Source: Cyrtodaria siliqua
Taxonomy: Eukaryota > Mollusca > Bivalvia > Adapedonta > Hiatellidae
Direction of reading: 5' to 3'
NCBI GenBank assembly: GCA_037043455.1
Contig: JAWPHD010005115.1
Span: 62,001 to 126,000 of the forward strand
DNA: 64,000 nt
Shown here: positions 45,301 through 54,579 of the stretch, one piece after another
How the letters are laid out: each line of letters starts with the position of its first letter
How positions within the stretch are numbered: position 1 is the first letter of the stretch
Notes under the pieces: generated by a model
The model's input: the letters and a program-made list of their open reading frames with translations, nothing else
Told to the model about the DNA's origin: nothing
Database searches by the model: none
Position numbers and translations under genes: made by a program

Positions 45301-46506
45301 CAGCCTAATCATGGTACAAACGTCGGTATATGACAAAATCACGCACCATTTAGGGAAACGTAGTTTTATGATATGCCTACATTTCCTGTATATTGCAATT
45401 CCGTGAGCGGTGCAATACCGCCGCGGCGAGCCGCGTATTGCACAAGACGGATATATGATGCGTGAGAAACTAGTTAGTTCATCGCGCACGAAGATGATCT
45501 AAATAATATAATCAAATGTATTATGAGCACGACATAATGTATTATGTACATGTAGAGATCGAAAAAACAGACCTAACAATTATTATTTTTAGAATATAAA
45601 GTATATATATATGCTTGTAAAGCACTTATTTTACTTACTGCATGAGGTAAAAGCCGTTATTGTTGTTGTTTTGCCATACAACATTACTGAACTAATATAA
45701 TAGCTAGTAACATTATCAATTTTCTGCGTTTTAATAGACATCCATGAAACATTTTGTCATTATTTTCAAATCCAGAGACCGATATAGAACTCTATATAAA
45801 TCTATAACACTATTGGCAGAAGAAGGTGTATAATTTAAAACAAAACAAAAAAATAAATAATACAAAATATATATTGAAACAACGACAGTGTTTATTTCAC
45901 CGAATTCATTTACATTCTTATGCTAAACCTTTTTAGCGATCTTTTGAAAAAGACGGCTACATTATATTAGCGCCGTTCTCGTAAGACGCATGCATCTAAT
46001 TCAACAGCTAAACAATCACGATGTACAGATCTAAGACTATATACCTTTCTACAATTTATCATACACATACCCGAGGAATTGCTAAGATAACTGAACAAAA
46101 ACTTATATCTTACCTCATTTAAGAATTTCTTCCTCAACGCCGGTCGAATCGGCGAATTAAACTTGCTCGGAGACGGCGGGGTTAGGCACTTCTCACTTTT
46201 GTAGGAAAATATTGTTGGTATCGCTGTTGTTTTTAATCTGGATGGCCGTCTGTCCTTCAAATTCAATGAAAAGGAAACCAAAGGATGGATTTCCCACGAA
46301 TCCAACTCAAAGTGTTTACTACAAACTCGCGCGTCTTTCGAAGGTTCCCATTTTTTTGACGCGACGGGCGATTTTCGTCGACAGCGGTCCACCCACAATT
46401 CAAATCTTAATCTATCATTAACCTGATTAGGAAAACGAAAAAAACTGATGTTATTAGATTGTCCTTTTTTATGCACACTTTGACACCCAGCTACAGCACA
46501 CGGCAT
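36305..46506 (-). CDS. THAP-domain Kolobok-like transposase, 9 exons, 773 aa
   Basis: Minus-strand exons: 46506-46114, 43095-42913, 41718-41429, 40452-39930, 39118-38932, 38560-38321, 37586-37415, 37136-36988, 36489-36305; 2322 bp, all phases compatible, no internal stop. Residues 1-100 are a THAP zinc finger: Cys3, Cys8, Cys62, His65, Pro26, Trp53 and the AIPTIF box (95-100). A Ser/Glu-rich acidic linker follows (to about 288), then a Cys/His cluster (CNTC, SECVNGHIREW; 315-347), then the catalytic core: Asp431 in LAGDGRCCSPGHTAKYGSYT, Asp498 in TDRHSQ, FDVWHVAK (518-525), HLYWCA and NIHEGHGNFYP. Late LHFNENV, YPKFKKGG and TYGDYVTDLLDSVW match the family tail. The third acidic residue is not fixed. 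It would bind element ends and cut at TTAA. ATG 46506 fits MPCAVAGC. Confidence 0.88.
36571..36825 (+). mobile_element. tRNA-derived SINE in transposase intron 8
   Basis: A-box TGGCCAAGTGGATAGAATGG (36575-36594), B-box GGGTTCAAGTC (about 36618), body with GAGCCGCTCTAAATAG and GAGCCATTAAA. It lies in the intron between exons 9 and 8, opposite to the gene. Confidence 0.75.
39535..39760 (-). repeat. Dispersed repeat shared with 60.45 kb
   Basis: 'gatgcaagcttacatacaaact' and 'aatgccgaatacat' recur at 60500-60580. In intron 4 of the transposase gene. The short frames here are not exons. Confidence 0.6.
40717..40837. repeat. Foldback MITE in transposase intron 3
   Basis: Arms of about 29 bp (ATTGTAGTAACTTGTTCTG and CAGAACAAGTTACTATAGT) with a second inner inverted pair (AATCACCTG / GAGGTGAT). 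A near-perfect hairpin of about 120 bp. Confidence 0.75.
41259..41402 (-). mobile_element. 5'-truncated SINE in transposase intron 3
   Basis: Same family as 19571-19891 but lacking the tRNA head. TTAAGGTA flanks it (41251-41258 and 41403-41410). Its edge is only about 18 bp from the exon 3 splice donor (41428-41427), which remains intact. Confidence 0.8.
42235..42800 (-). repeat. Family C array in transposase intron 2
   Basis: Four units of about 130-150 bp, opposite in orientation to 26640-27040. Shared blocks: 'tttttagtaacagtgac', 'tataagctacc', 'gttattgag'. Confidence 0.8.
43260..46113. repeat. Transposase intron 1 with a small minisatellite
   Basis: At 44400-44545 'ttgttccc', 'aatatt' and 'gttcccaaaaa' recur irregularly, framed by GAGACCCTC at about 44387 and 44552. 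The remainder of this 3 kb intron is AT-rich with no gene. Confidence 0.5.
46114..46506 (-). CDS. Exon 1: THAP DNA-binding domain
   Basis: 131 codons, phase 0 at the donor (GAG|gtaag). Carries the whole C2CH THAP finger, so the DNA-binding module is confined to one exon, followed by a Pro/Ser linker (TPPSPSKFNSP). Confidence 0.88.
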
Positions 46507-46594
46507 TTTTAACACGTACCATAAAACTTAATCCTACATAGACAATACCATAAAATACTATACAACTCAATGCGACACCGCTGATCGTTATGTA

Positions 46595-46606
46595 CCAATG
46601 ACGTCA
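46595..46606 (-). promoter_or_regulatory. CRE-type motif upstream of the transposase gene
   Basis: Minus strand TGACGTCATTGG, 89 bp before the start codon and identical to 32611-32622. A CACGTG-type box (TCACGTGA) lies about 10 bp upstream of it in the gene's direction (46612-46619). Confidence 0.6.
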
Positions 46607-46785
46607 CAGGATCACGTGACACTTACCTGTCTTCAAAAAGGGCGAAACTCAAGCGTGTGCGCTATGAGATAAAATTGGCTACTGTGAGAAAACGGGACCA
46701 CCAATAAGTGTAATATTTGAACAGATTGTATATTATATACATATATTTCAGAATATATGCTCAAAAAACACGCTAAATTTCACCT

Positions 46786-46789
46786 TTAA
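46786..46789. repeat. TTAA target duplication, right
   Basis: TTAA directly after the inverted terminal motif. The partner is 32401-32404. Confidence 0.65.
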
Positions 46790-47112
46790 CTCTTCTGTTT
46801 TGTAGCCACACTCATGAAACTTCGCAGGTGTACTCTTCTTGGTGAGAGGAGACCTCCTATTGATTTTGGGGTCAATAGTTCAATGACACATACAAATAAA
46901 GAAACTTCAGATTTAATTGGGAAATTAATCTCCCAACCCCACCCCTTACTGTCCTCTGTGCACTTAGTCTTGTGAAAATATTTAGTTGCTCACTTCTGTA
47001 TGAGAACAATCTGTTATTTACTCCAGAACAAGAAATGTTTTCTTTAGAAATTAGAATCATAAGTGCATACAATTGTTCCTGCCTATAGTAGCATATTGTC
47101 ATTCTAAATATA
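46790..47112 (+). repeat. Family D repeat, right part, then gene-free sequence
   Basis: 'ctcttctgttttgtagccac' and 'cctattgattttggggtcaa' continue the repeat interrupted at 32401. The rest up to 47112 holds nothing recognisable. Confidence 0.55.
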
Positions 47113-50100
47113 TACTCAACAAAAAAAGAAACTTCTGCTGAAGTTGATGCTGATTGTCTAGACAGCAAAACAGGAACAAATTAATGATGTTTTAAGAATA
47201 ATTAGATAAAACACCAACAATAGTCCAAACAAAAATGTTTTTGAAAAGCTCAGTACACAAGGGAGCTAGGCCCTTTTTTAGCTCTACTGATCAGAGATCA
47301 GCAGAGCTTATGCCGTGGTGCGGCGTCCGTCGTCCGTCTGTCTGTCCGTCCGTCCGTCCGTCCGTCCGTCCGTTAACTTTTATTTGTAGCGACTACTCCT
47401 CTGAAACTACAGGATGGATATTCATAAAACTTTACAGAAATGTTGCCCCTGAAGTCTAGTTGATCCTAGCAAAAATTCATGTTGATGTGAATTCCAAGAT
47501 GGCCGCCAAAGCTAAAAATAGATTTTTTAAATTTAAGTTTGTAGCGACTACTTCTTGAAAACTATAAGTGATATTGATATGGGACTTTTTCTAAAATGAT
47601 CAGCATGACATGATGTTGGTCCTTATCAAAAATCGTTTTGATTCGACGTTAAACGTGGCTGCCAGCGGCCATCTTTGTTTACATAGAGTTATATAGTAAA
47701 AACTTGTAGCGACTACTCCTCTGAAACTACTTGGCGGATTTTCATGAAACTTTACAGGAATGTTGCTCTTAATGTCTAATTGATCCTAGCAAAATTTCAG
47801 ATCGGCCAGAAATTCAAGATGGCTGCCACAGTTAAAAATAGATTTTTAAAAAATAAGTTTGTAGCGACTACTTCTTGAAAACTATAAGTGATATTGATAT
47901 GGGACTTTTTCTAAAATGATCAGCATGACATGATGGTTATCCGAGTCGAACATTATTTTGATTCGACATTAAAGATGGCTGCCAGTGGCCATCTTTGTTT
48001 ACATAGAGTTATTAGCTCTACTGATCAGAGATCAGCAGAGCTTATGCCGTGGTGCGGCGTCCGTCGTCCGTCCGTCTGTCCGTCCGTCCGTCCGTCTGTC
48101 TGTCCGTCCGTCCGTTAACTTTTATTTGTAGCGACTACTCCTCTGAAACTACTTGATGGATATTCATGAAACTTTACATAAATATTGCCCATGAAGTCTA
48201 GTTGATCCTAGCAAAAATTCATGTTGATGTGAAATCCAAGATGGCCGCCTAATCTAAAAATAGGTTTTTAAAAAACAAGTTTGTAGCGACTACTTCTTGA
48301 AAACTCTAAGGGATATTGCTATGAGACTTTTTCTAAAATGATCAGCATGACATGATGTTGGTCCTTGTCGAAAATCGTTTTGATTCGACGTTAAACATGG
48401 CTGCCAGCGACCATCTTTGTTTACATAGAGTTATATAATGAAAACTTGTAGCGACTACTCCTCTGAAACTACTTGACGGATTTTCATGAAACTTCACAGG
48501 TATGTTGCTCTTGATGTCTAATTGATCCTAGCAAAATTTCAGGTCGGCCGGAAATTCAAGATGGCCGCCACGGCTAAAAATAGATTTTTAAAAAATAAGT
48601 TTGTAGCGACTACTTCTTGAAAACTATAAGAGATATTGATATGGGACTTTTTCTAAAATGATCAGCATGACATGATGTTGGTCCTTGTCGAAAATCGTTT
48701 TGATTTGATGTTAAACATGGCTGCCAGCGGCCATCTTTGTTTACATAGAGTTATATAATGAAAACTTGTAGCGACTACTCCTCTGAAACTACTTGACGGA
48801 TTTTCATGAAACTTCACAGGAATGTTGCTCTTGATGTCTAATTGATCCTAGCAAAATTTCAGGTCAGCCGGAAATTCAAGATGGCCGCCACGGCTAAAAA
48901 TAAATTTTCAAAATACAAGTTTGTAGCGACTACTTCTTGAAAACTATAAGTGATATTGATATGGGACTTTTTCTAAAATGATCAGCATGATATGATGTTG
49001 GTCCTTGTCAAAAATTGTTTTGATTCAACGTTAAACATGGCTGCCAGCGGCCATCTTTGTTTACATAGAGTTATATAGTAAAAACTTGTAGCGACTACTC
49101 CTTTGAAACTACTTGGCAGATTTTCATGAAACTTCAAAGGAATGTTGCTCTTGATGTCTAATTGATCCTATCAAAATTTCAGGTTGGCCGGAAATTCAAG
49201 ATAGCCGCCACGGCTAAAAATATTTTTTCAAAAAACAAGTCTGTAGCGACTACTTCCTGAAATCAAAATCAATCAGTAGAGCTTCAAGGTCATTGACCTC
49301 TTGTATAATGAAAACTTGTAGCGACTACTCCTCTGAAACTACTTGACGGATTTTCATGAAACTTCACAGAAATGTTGCTCTTGATGTCTAACTGATCCTA
49401 GCAAAATTTCAGGTCGGCCGGAAATTCAAGATGGCCACCATGGCTAAAAATAGATTTTCAAAACTATAAATAGATTTTCTTGAAAACTATAAGTGATATT
49501 GATATGGGACTTTTTCTAAAATGATCAGCATTACATGATGTTGGTCCTTGTCAAAAATCATTTTGATTAGATGTTAAACATGGCTGTCAGCGGCCATCTT
49601 TGTTTACATAGAATTATATAATGAAAACTTGTAGCGACTACTCCTCTGAAACTACTGGACAGATTTTCATGAACTTCACAGGATTGTTGCTCTTGATGTC
49701 TAATTGATCCTAGCAAAATATCAGGTCGGCCGGAAATTCAAGATGGCCGCCAAGGCTAAAAATAAATTTTCAAAAAACAAGTTTGTAGCGACTACTTCCT
49801 GAAATCAAAATCAATCAGTAGAGCTTCAAGGTCATTGACCTCTTGTTGTTAAAACATACATTTTGGCCACAAAAGAAAAATAAATCTACGGAAATTACCG
49901 AAAGTTGTCCGAGACAATATTCTCTATATGTTCCTAACCAACAAAATCACAAAAAAACATACCACAGATTGTGTGGATGGTAGCTTTTAATTATTAACAA
50001 TCATCAAATTACCTCCCTTTAAAAATATCCATATCATCATAAAAGATTATTGCTTGGCAAATTTGAAACTGTTTAATGGGATATCTAGTACTCAAGTACT

Positions 50101-50224
50101 TGAGTGTGCTTACAAACGTCAAACATTGTTTTAGTAAGAAACTGTTAAAGCTTTTATACGCCCTCAAAAACTGGCCTATGAAAATACCAGCAAAAAAGTC
50201 CGAAGTTTCTTTTTTTGTTCAGTA
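47113..50224. mobile_element. TIR-bounded element enclosing the family A array
   Basis: Left end TACTCAACAAAAAAAGAAAC (47113-47135); the right end (50202-50224) is its inverse with one change (ACTGAAC). Flanks are TA-rich, compatible with a TA target duplication and a Tc1/mariner-type MITE. Without the array the unit is about 500 bp and noncoding. Confidence 0.65.
47280..49846 (-). repeat. Family A array, reverse orientation
   Basis: Two heads with the terminal hairpin and a GTCC/GTCT run (47280 and 48014), then about seven units of roughly 350 bp. Two tails read AATCAGTAGAGCTTCAAGG...GACCTCTTG (about 49268-49303 and 49811-49846). Head AGCTCTACTGAT and tail ATCAGTAGAGCT are inverse, so the family has inverted termini. 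Units alternate two related sub-blocks, each beginning 'gtagcgactac'. Confidence 0.88.
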
Positions 50225-51289
50225 TATATAGAAATAATTTTGAAGTTCGTTCCCCTTTAAGATTTTATCTCGTAATAAAACATGTCATTGCCTCTGTTTG
50301 ATAATGACAGAGTATATATTTGCAGTTGCGCATGGCATATTATATCCCTGAAGTGGAGTGCAATATGGGTGGTCATGTTATATGTTCAATATATTATGAT
50401 TCACTGTTGTCCATTTTATAAAGTTAAATATTATTGTAAATCTGTTGAAAATTCCTGGATATTAAAACAGTTGTTGTGAAATATTTTGTTGAAAAATTCT
50501 ATTCTAGTCCCAGTTATGCACTTAATGTGTTCATGTCACTCACAGACCATTGATCCAGGACTTTGTACTGACAGAGAGCTAGCCTTTATAATGTTAGTTT
50601 AATTCAATATGTTCCAGGATGAAAGATAAAAAATTAATAACATTGGATTTTAATTTCTCATCTAGATATACTATTTTATGACGACTACTGTGCATTTTAT
50701 CAAAATGGCGAAATAGGTCCATACTGAACTTGTATGATGGGAGAAATTAATTGTATAGTTTACTGGCATGTGTTTAATGGAGAATACATTCCCCCCATTA
50801 TCCCTAAGATGAAGCACAGGAAGATATATAGTGGCAGTTCATAAGACTGGTTAACATATAGACGGTCTGACAGTTCGAAAGATATATGTTTTATATATGC
50901 CCCTCAGGTGTATGCTAAGGGGTCATTAATTTTATTCATGGGATGTTGTATAAGCAGTGGTATATATGTGTACTAATTTTGTAAGCCAATAACTTGTTCT
51001 GTTGTTCTTTCTTTGGTTCAAGGAATATGGTCGTCTTAATATAAATTGGAGGGAATGTATTTGTGCTATATTAAAGAGTGGTTTCTGTTATTTATACAAA
51101 CATCTGATTATTTGGGTTATATATTTTCAAATTTTTATGTTTTCAGGACAGTTGATGCATGTTTGATGAAGTTTCTGAAATAGATGAAGCGAGCTGTAGC
51201 TGACTGATGAAAACAAAATGTGAAACTCAACCAAGAAAGAAAATACCCTCTGTCGAGGATTGTAGTATGGTATGACCGAACACAGAAGT
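50225..51289. other. Gene-free stretch, exon-like end
   Basis: No supported protein. A sequence from about 51148 (after TTATGTTTTCAG) to a donor-like ACAG|GTACGT near 51302 has the form of an internal exon but no sustained frame. Confidence 0.35.
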
Positions 51290-52262
51290 AATGGAATACA
51301 GGTACGTTATCTTTAACACGGAAGTAATAGAACACAGATACATTATCTTGAACACAATTAATGGAATACAGGTATGTTATCTTGAACACAATTAATGGAA
51401 TACAGGTACATTATCTTGGAACACAATGGAATACAGGTATATTATCTTGATTGCAATTAATGGAATACAGGTATGTTATCGTCAACACAGTATTGGAATA
51501 CAGTAATGGAATACAGGTATGTTGTCTTGAACACAATGAATGGAAAACAGGTATGTTATCTTTAACACAGAGTATTGGAATCCAGTAATGGAATCCAGGT
51601 ATGTTATCTTGGAACACAATTAATGGAAAACAGGTATGTTATCTTGGAACACAATTAATTGAAAACAGGTATGTTATCTTCAGCACAGAGTATTGGAATA
51701 CAGTAATGGAATACATGTATGTTACCTTGAACACAATTAATGGAATACAGGTATGTTATCTTTAGCATGAAAGTAAAGGAATATAGGTACATTAGCTTGA
51801 ACACAATTAATAGTGAAATATAGATATTTGTTATCTTTGACATAATTAATGATATACAGGTATGTTGTTTAACATGGAAGTAGTGGAACACAGGAATGTT
51901 ATCTTGAACACAATAGTAATGAAACACAGGTATGTTATCTTGACATAATGGAACACAGGTATATTATCTTGAACACAGGTATGTTATCTGGAACACAGAA
52001 GAAATGGAACACAGGTATGTTGTCTTGAACACAGGTATGTTATCTTTAATATGGAATTATTAAATGGAACACAGGTATGTTATCTTGAATACCACACATG
52101 TATGTTATATTTAATATTGAATTATTGGAACACAGGTATGATATCTTGAATATGGAAGTAATGGAACACATGTATGTTATCTTTAATATGGAAGTAATGG
52201 GACACAGGTTTGTTATCTTTAATATGGTAGTAATGGAACACGGGTATGTTATCTCGAGAAAG
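51290..52262. repeat. Minisatellite with embedded 5' splice-site motif
   Basis: About 1 kb of imperfect 30-50 bp units: AATGGAACACAGGTATGT then TATCTTGAACACAATT. Most units carry ACAGGTATGT, which matches a metazoan 5' splice site (CAG|GTATGT). Reverse-strand frames (VFHY, DNIPVF) are by-products. Confidence 0.9.
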
Positions 52263-53182
52263 TAATGGAACTAGAGACTATGCATGTACGTAAGTCATGT
52301 TGGTTCTGATCATTTGTTGGGATCTCATCCGAGGGCAGATGAAATGGGTAAATAATATTTTGTTTTATTATTTAAAATTCTGTCTACAACAGGTCCCTTC
52401 TGGGATTGATTCTAATGATGCTTTTTGGCAAGCTACACCACATCTTTCAAGGAGAAACATTTGTTTGAGGAGGAGCAAAATAATTTGTTCTGTCAGACTT
52501 TGTTTGTCTATGTCTGATGGTGTTTATGGTCTCAGACTGAGAGTTCAGGGTGCCTGTGGATTCACAATTGTCTGTTGGCACTTGACAGATAGAAAGAAAG
52601 AAAAGAAATATTAACAAAAAGAGTAAGAGCAGGTGTTAATTGATAGTAATCATTTAGTTTGTTATATAATTTATGTGTTGAATAAAACCAGTGACAAACA
52701 AAAATTAAATGATTAGACTGATAATTACATGCTTAGCAATACAAAGGGTGGTCACTCTGTTAACATCAACTCCATTGTGCCCAGAGGCTTTATGTAAGTG
52801 TGCACCTTGTCACTCAGATGATTGCTATACAACAGGCAGCTGCTTTTCTTTAATTAGTTTATCATAGTTTGCATGCCCTGACACACTGACCAGGTGCTAA
52901 TTTGCAACAAAGAATGACCAGAAAATAAAATGTTAACAAAATAAAACTGATATGATCATGATAATTTAGTATGATTATTTTAATGTGATTTCTGGAGACT
53001 GAAAATAATTAAATGAAAATACAAATATGTTAATTATATTAATGTGATATCAAATAGTATAATTCTTAAAGAATAATTAGAAAAGAAATAAAAATATAAT
53101 GTTTTTAATTATGATATACATTTATTTAAAAGTTTTTGGTTATGTTGGTTAGACATAAAAAAGAAACAAAACAACATATATC
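52263..53182. other. Gene-free stretch with one orphan frame
   Basis: A 105-aa plus-strand frame (52297-52614) has no recognised motif; its AAAGAAAGAAAAG end is low complexity. The rest is AT-rich. Confidence 0.35.
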
Positions 53183-54384
53183 CACAGACATAATAACAAA
53201 CAGATTGGACACTATGAACAGCGTTTTTTTACCTTAAATAAATGGGACCGATAAACGGCCCCATTCCCAATTGAAAAAATTGACAATTTTTCCCAATTTC
53301 CAACTAAAAAATTCCCAAATCGAAGTTGTTTTTCCGTCAATCTTTCTCCTGGGATATTCTCAATACACAGATGTAATAGATCTTCCCAGTTCTGTTTTAG
53401 ATTAATCTTCTTAATAAAGTTTTTTACCAGGGTTGTACGTTTCTTTTGCTTTTCTGTGTAAATTGAAACGCAAAACACAGCCTCGTCACCCGAGGACGAC
53501 GCCATGTTGTTTATGCGTTGCAGAAACGCTTTACCGCTTGTATGTTATCTAAACGCTTTACCGCTAGTATATTCTACTATGTAACAAGCGCCTCAGTGAG
53601 CGATGGGTTAATACTAAATAAAGGACGAATAACAGAAATCGTCTGGGCCAGGAATCATGAGAATATGCGGAGAATATGCAGAGAATCTGGTGCAACCCTA
53701 AATGACAATAAACTTAACAGCATTGTTAACATTTTCAGGGACAACAAAAACAGAGAAATTATTCTGTAACAACACAGTAAAGTACAATAAAAACTTGAAA
53801 CATTACAGTTGTGAAAATATACGCGCGTTTTTTCCCAATTTTGAGAAAAATCGCGTGTTTTTTCCCAATTTGACCGGCCACGGACCCATTCCCAAAATGG
53901 TGAAAAAAAACGCTGATGAAATTTACCTGAATTTGACGTGGGACAGTACGGAAATTTCACAAAATATTGCTAAACTTTAAACACTTGTATCTTGAAGAGT
54001 TTTATAGATAAAAGTTCCATTTATGCCAAAGCCCATCACTAATGTAATTCTCCTTCCAATGATAGCATTTTCCTTACTCTACCGTTTTAAACAAAAAAGG
54101 AGTTCAACAGAAACTTTTACTATGTCATATCTTGATTTTTAAGAGAAAAGCAAAAAATGGTGAGATCTTTTATCTTTAAAATGCTTTTTATACAACTTTT
54201 TGTGTTGAAAATGAGAAATATATTAAAATCCCATTTTGATAATAATATTCATTATCAGTTCTCATCAAAATCAATGAATAAATGAGAGAGTAGCTAGAAG
54301 AAAAAGTTAAGGTGCCACGTGATATTTTGGCTACTTCACTGGTTCAGATAGGAAGTTCCCTATCTGTTTATTAATATATCTGTG
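53183..54384. mobile_element. MITE R, second copy, interrupted
   Basis: Ends CACAGACATAATAACAAACA and, in reverse, CACAGATATATTAATAAACA. Interior matches 15772-16208 (for example 'gaagagttttatagata', 'ggtgccacgtgatattttgg'). Split by the hAT-like element at 53219-53915. Flanking duplication not evident. Confidence 0.8.
53219..53915. mobile_element. hAT-like MITE, longer copy, ATGAA duplication
   Basis: 697 bp. Left CAGCGTTTTTTTACC; right in reverse CAGCGTTTTTTTTCACC. ATGAA at 53214-53218 and 53916-53920; the MITE R copy at 15.8 kb carries the unduplicated site (CACTATGAAA). Shares 'aaatcgcgtgttttttccc' and other blocks with 31438-31769. Contains a 97-aa minus-strand frame (53505-53212) beginning MASSSGDEAVFCVSIYTEKQ that may be a remnant of captured or transposase coding sequence. 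Confidence 0.85.
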
Positions 54385-54579
54385 ATGTAAGAACTTGAGG
54401 ACTCCGAAAATCATTTAGTCACACCTTTCTGTAACTATTAAATTAAAATGTTCATATTCTTTTCCTTCTTTAAAATGTTCATATTCTTTTCCTTATTTAA
54501 ATGTTTTCTTATTTCTTAGCTGGTATAATAAGTTGAGTCTTGCCCTGCAGGTTTGCACACAGTAGAGCAATTAACAGCC

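Larger units (their letters stand above)
32405..46785. mobile_element. Kolobok-like composite DNA transposon with THAP transposase and P2X7-ballast gene
   Basis: A 14.4 kb block. The left end after TTAA reads AGCAGAAATTTGTCC; the right end in reverse after TTAA reads AGGTGAAATTTAGCG (11 of 15 identical). TTAA duplications plus a THAP-bearing DDE-like transposase are the defining traits of the Kolobok superfamily. It holds two complete convergent genes: P2X7-ballast protein (+, 32683-35400) and transposase (-, 46506-36305). Introns contain nested SINE pieces, family C units and a foldback. Joining the flanks through one TTAA restores a plausible family D repeat (see findings). Alternatives: a domesticated gene pair with fortuitous TTAA flanks. 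The terminal repeat is short, so element ends are less certain than the genes. Confidence 0.7.

Noticed and set aside
46872..47168. 98-aa minus-strand frame as a gene
   Set aside because: It crosses from repeat D flank into the TIR at 47113 and has no motif.
51135..51927. Repeated NIPVFHY-type minus-strand frames as a tandem-repeat protein
   Set aside because: Frames break between units and shift; they follow the minisatellite, not coding constraint.
51290..52262. CRISPR-like array
   Set aside because: Units and 'spacers' are all variants of one sequence, lengths are irregular, and the context is metazoan.
52297..52614. 105-aa frame as a conserved small protein
   Set aside because: No motif, low-complexity end and no orthology evidence visible; kept only as an orphan frame.
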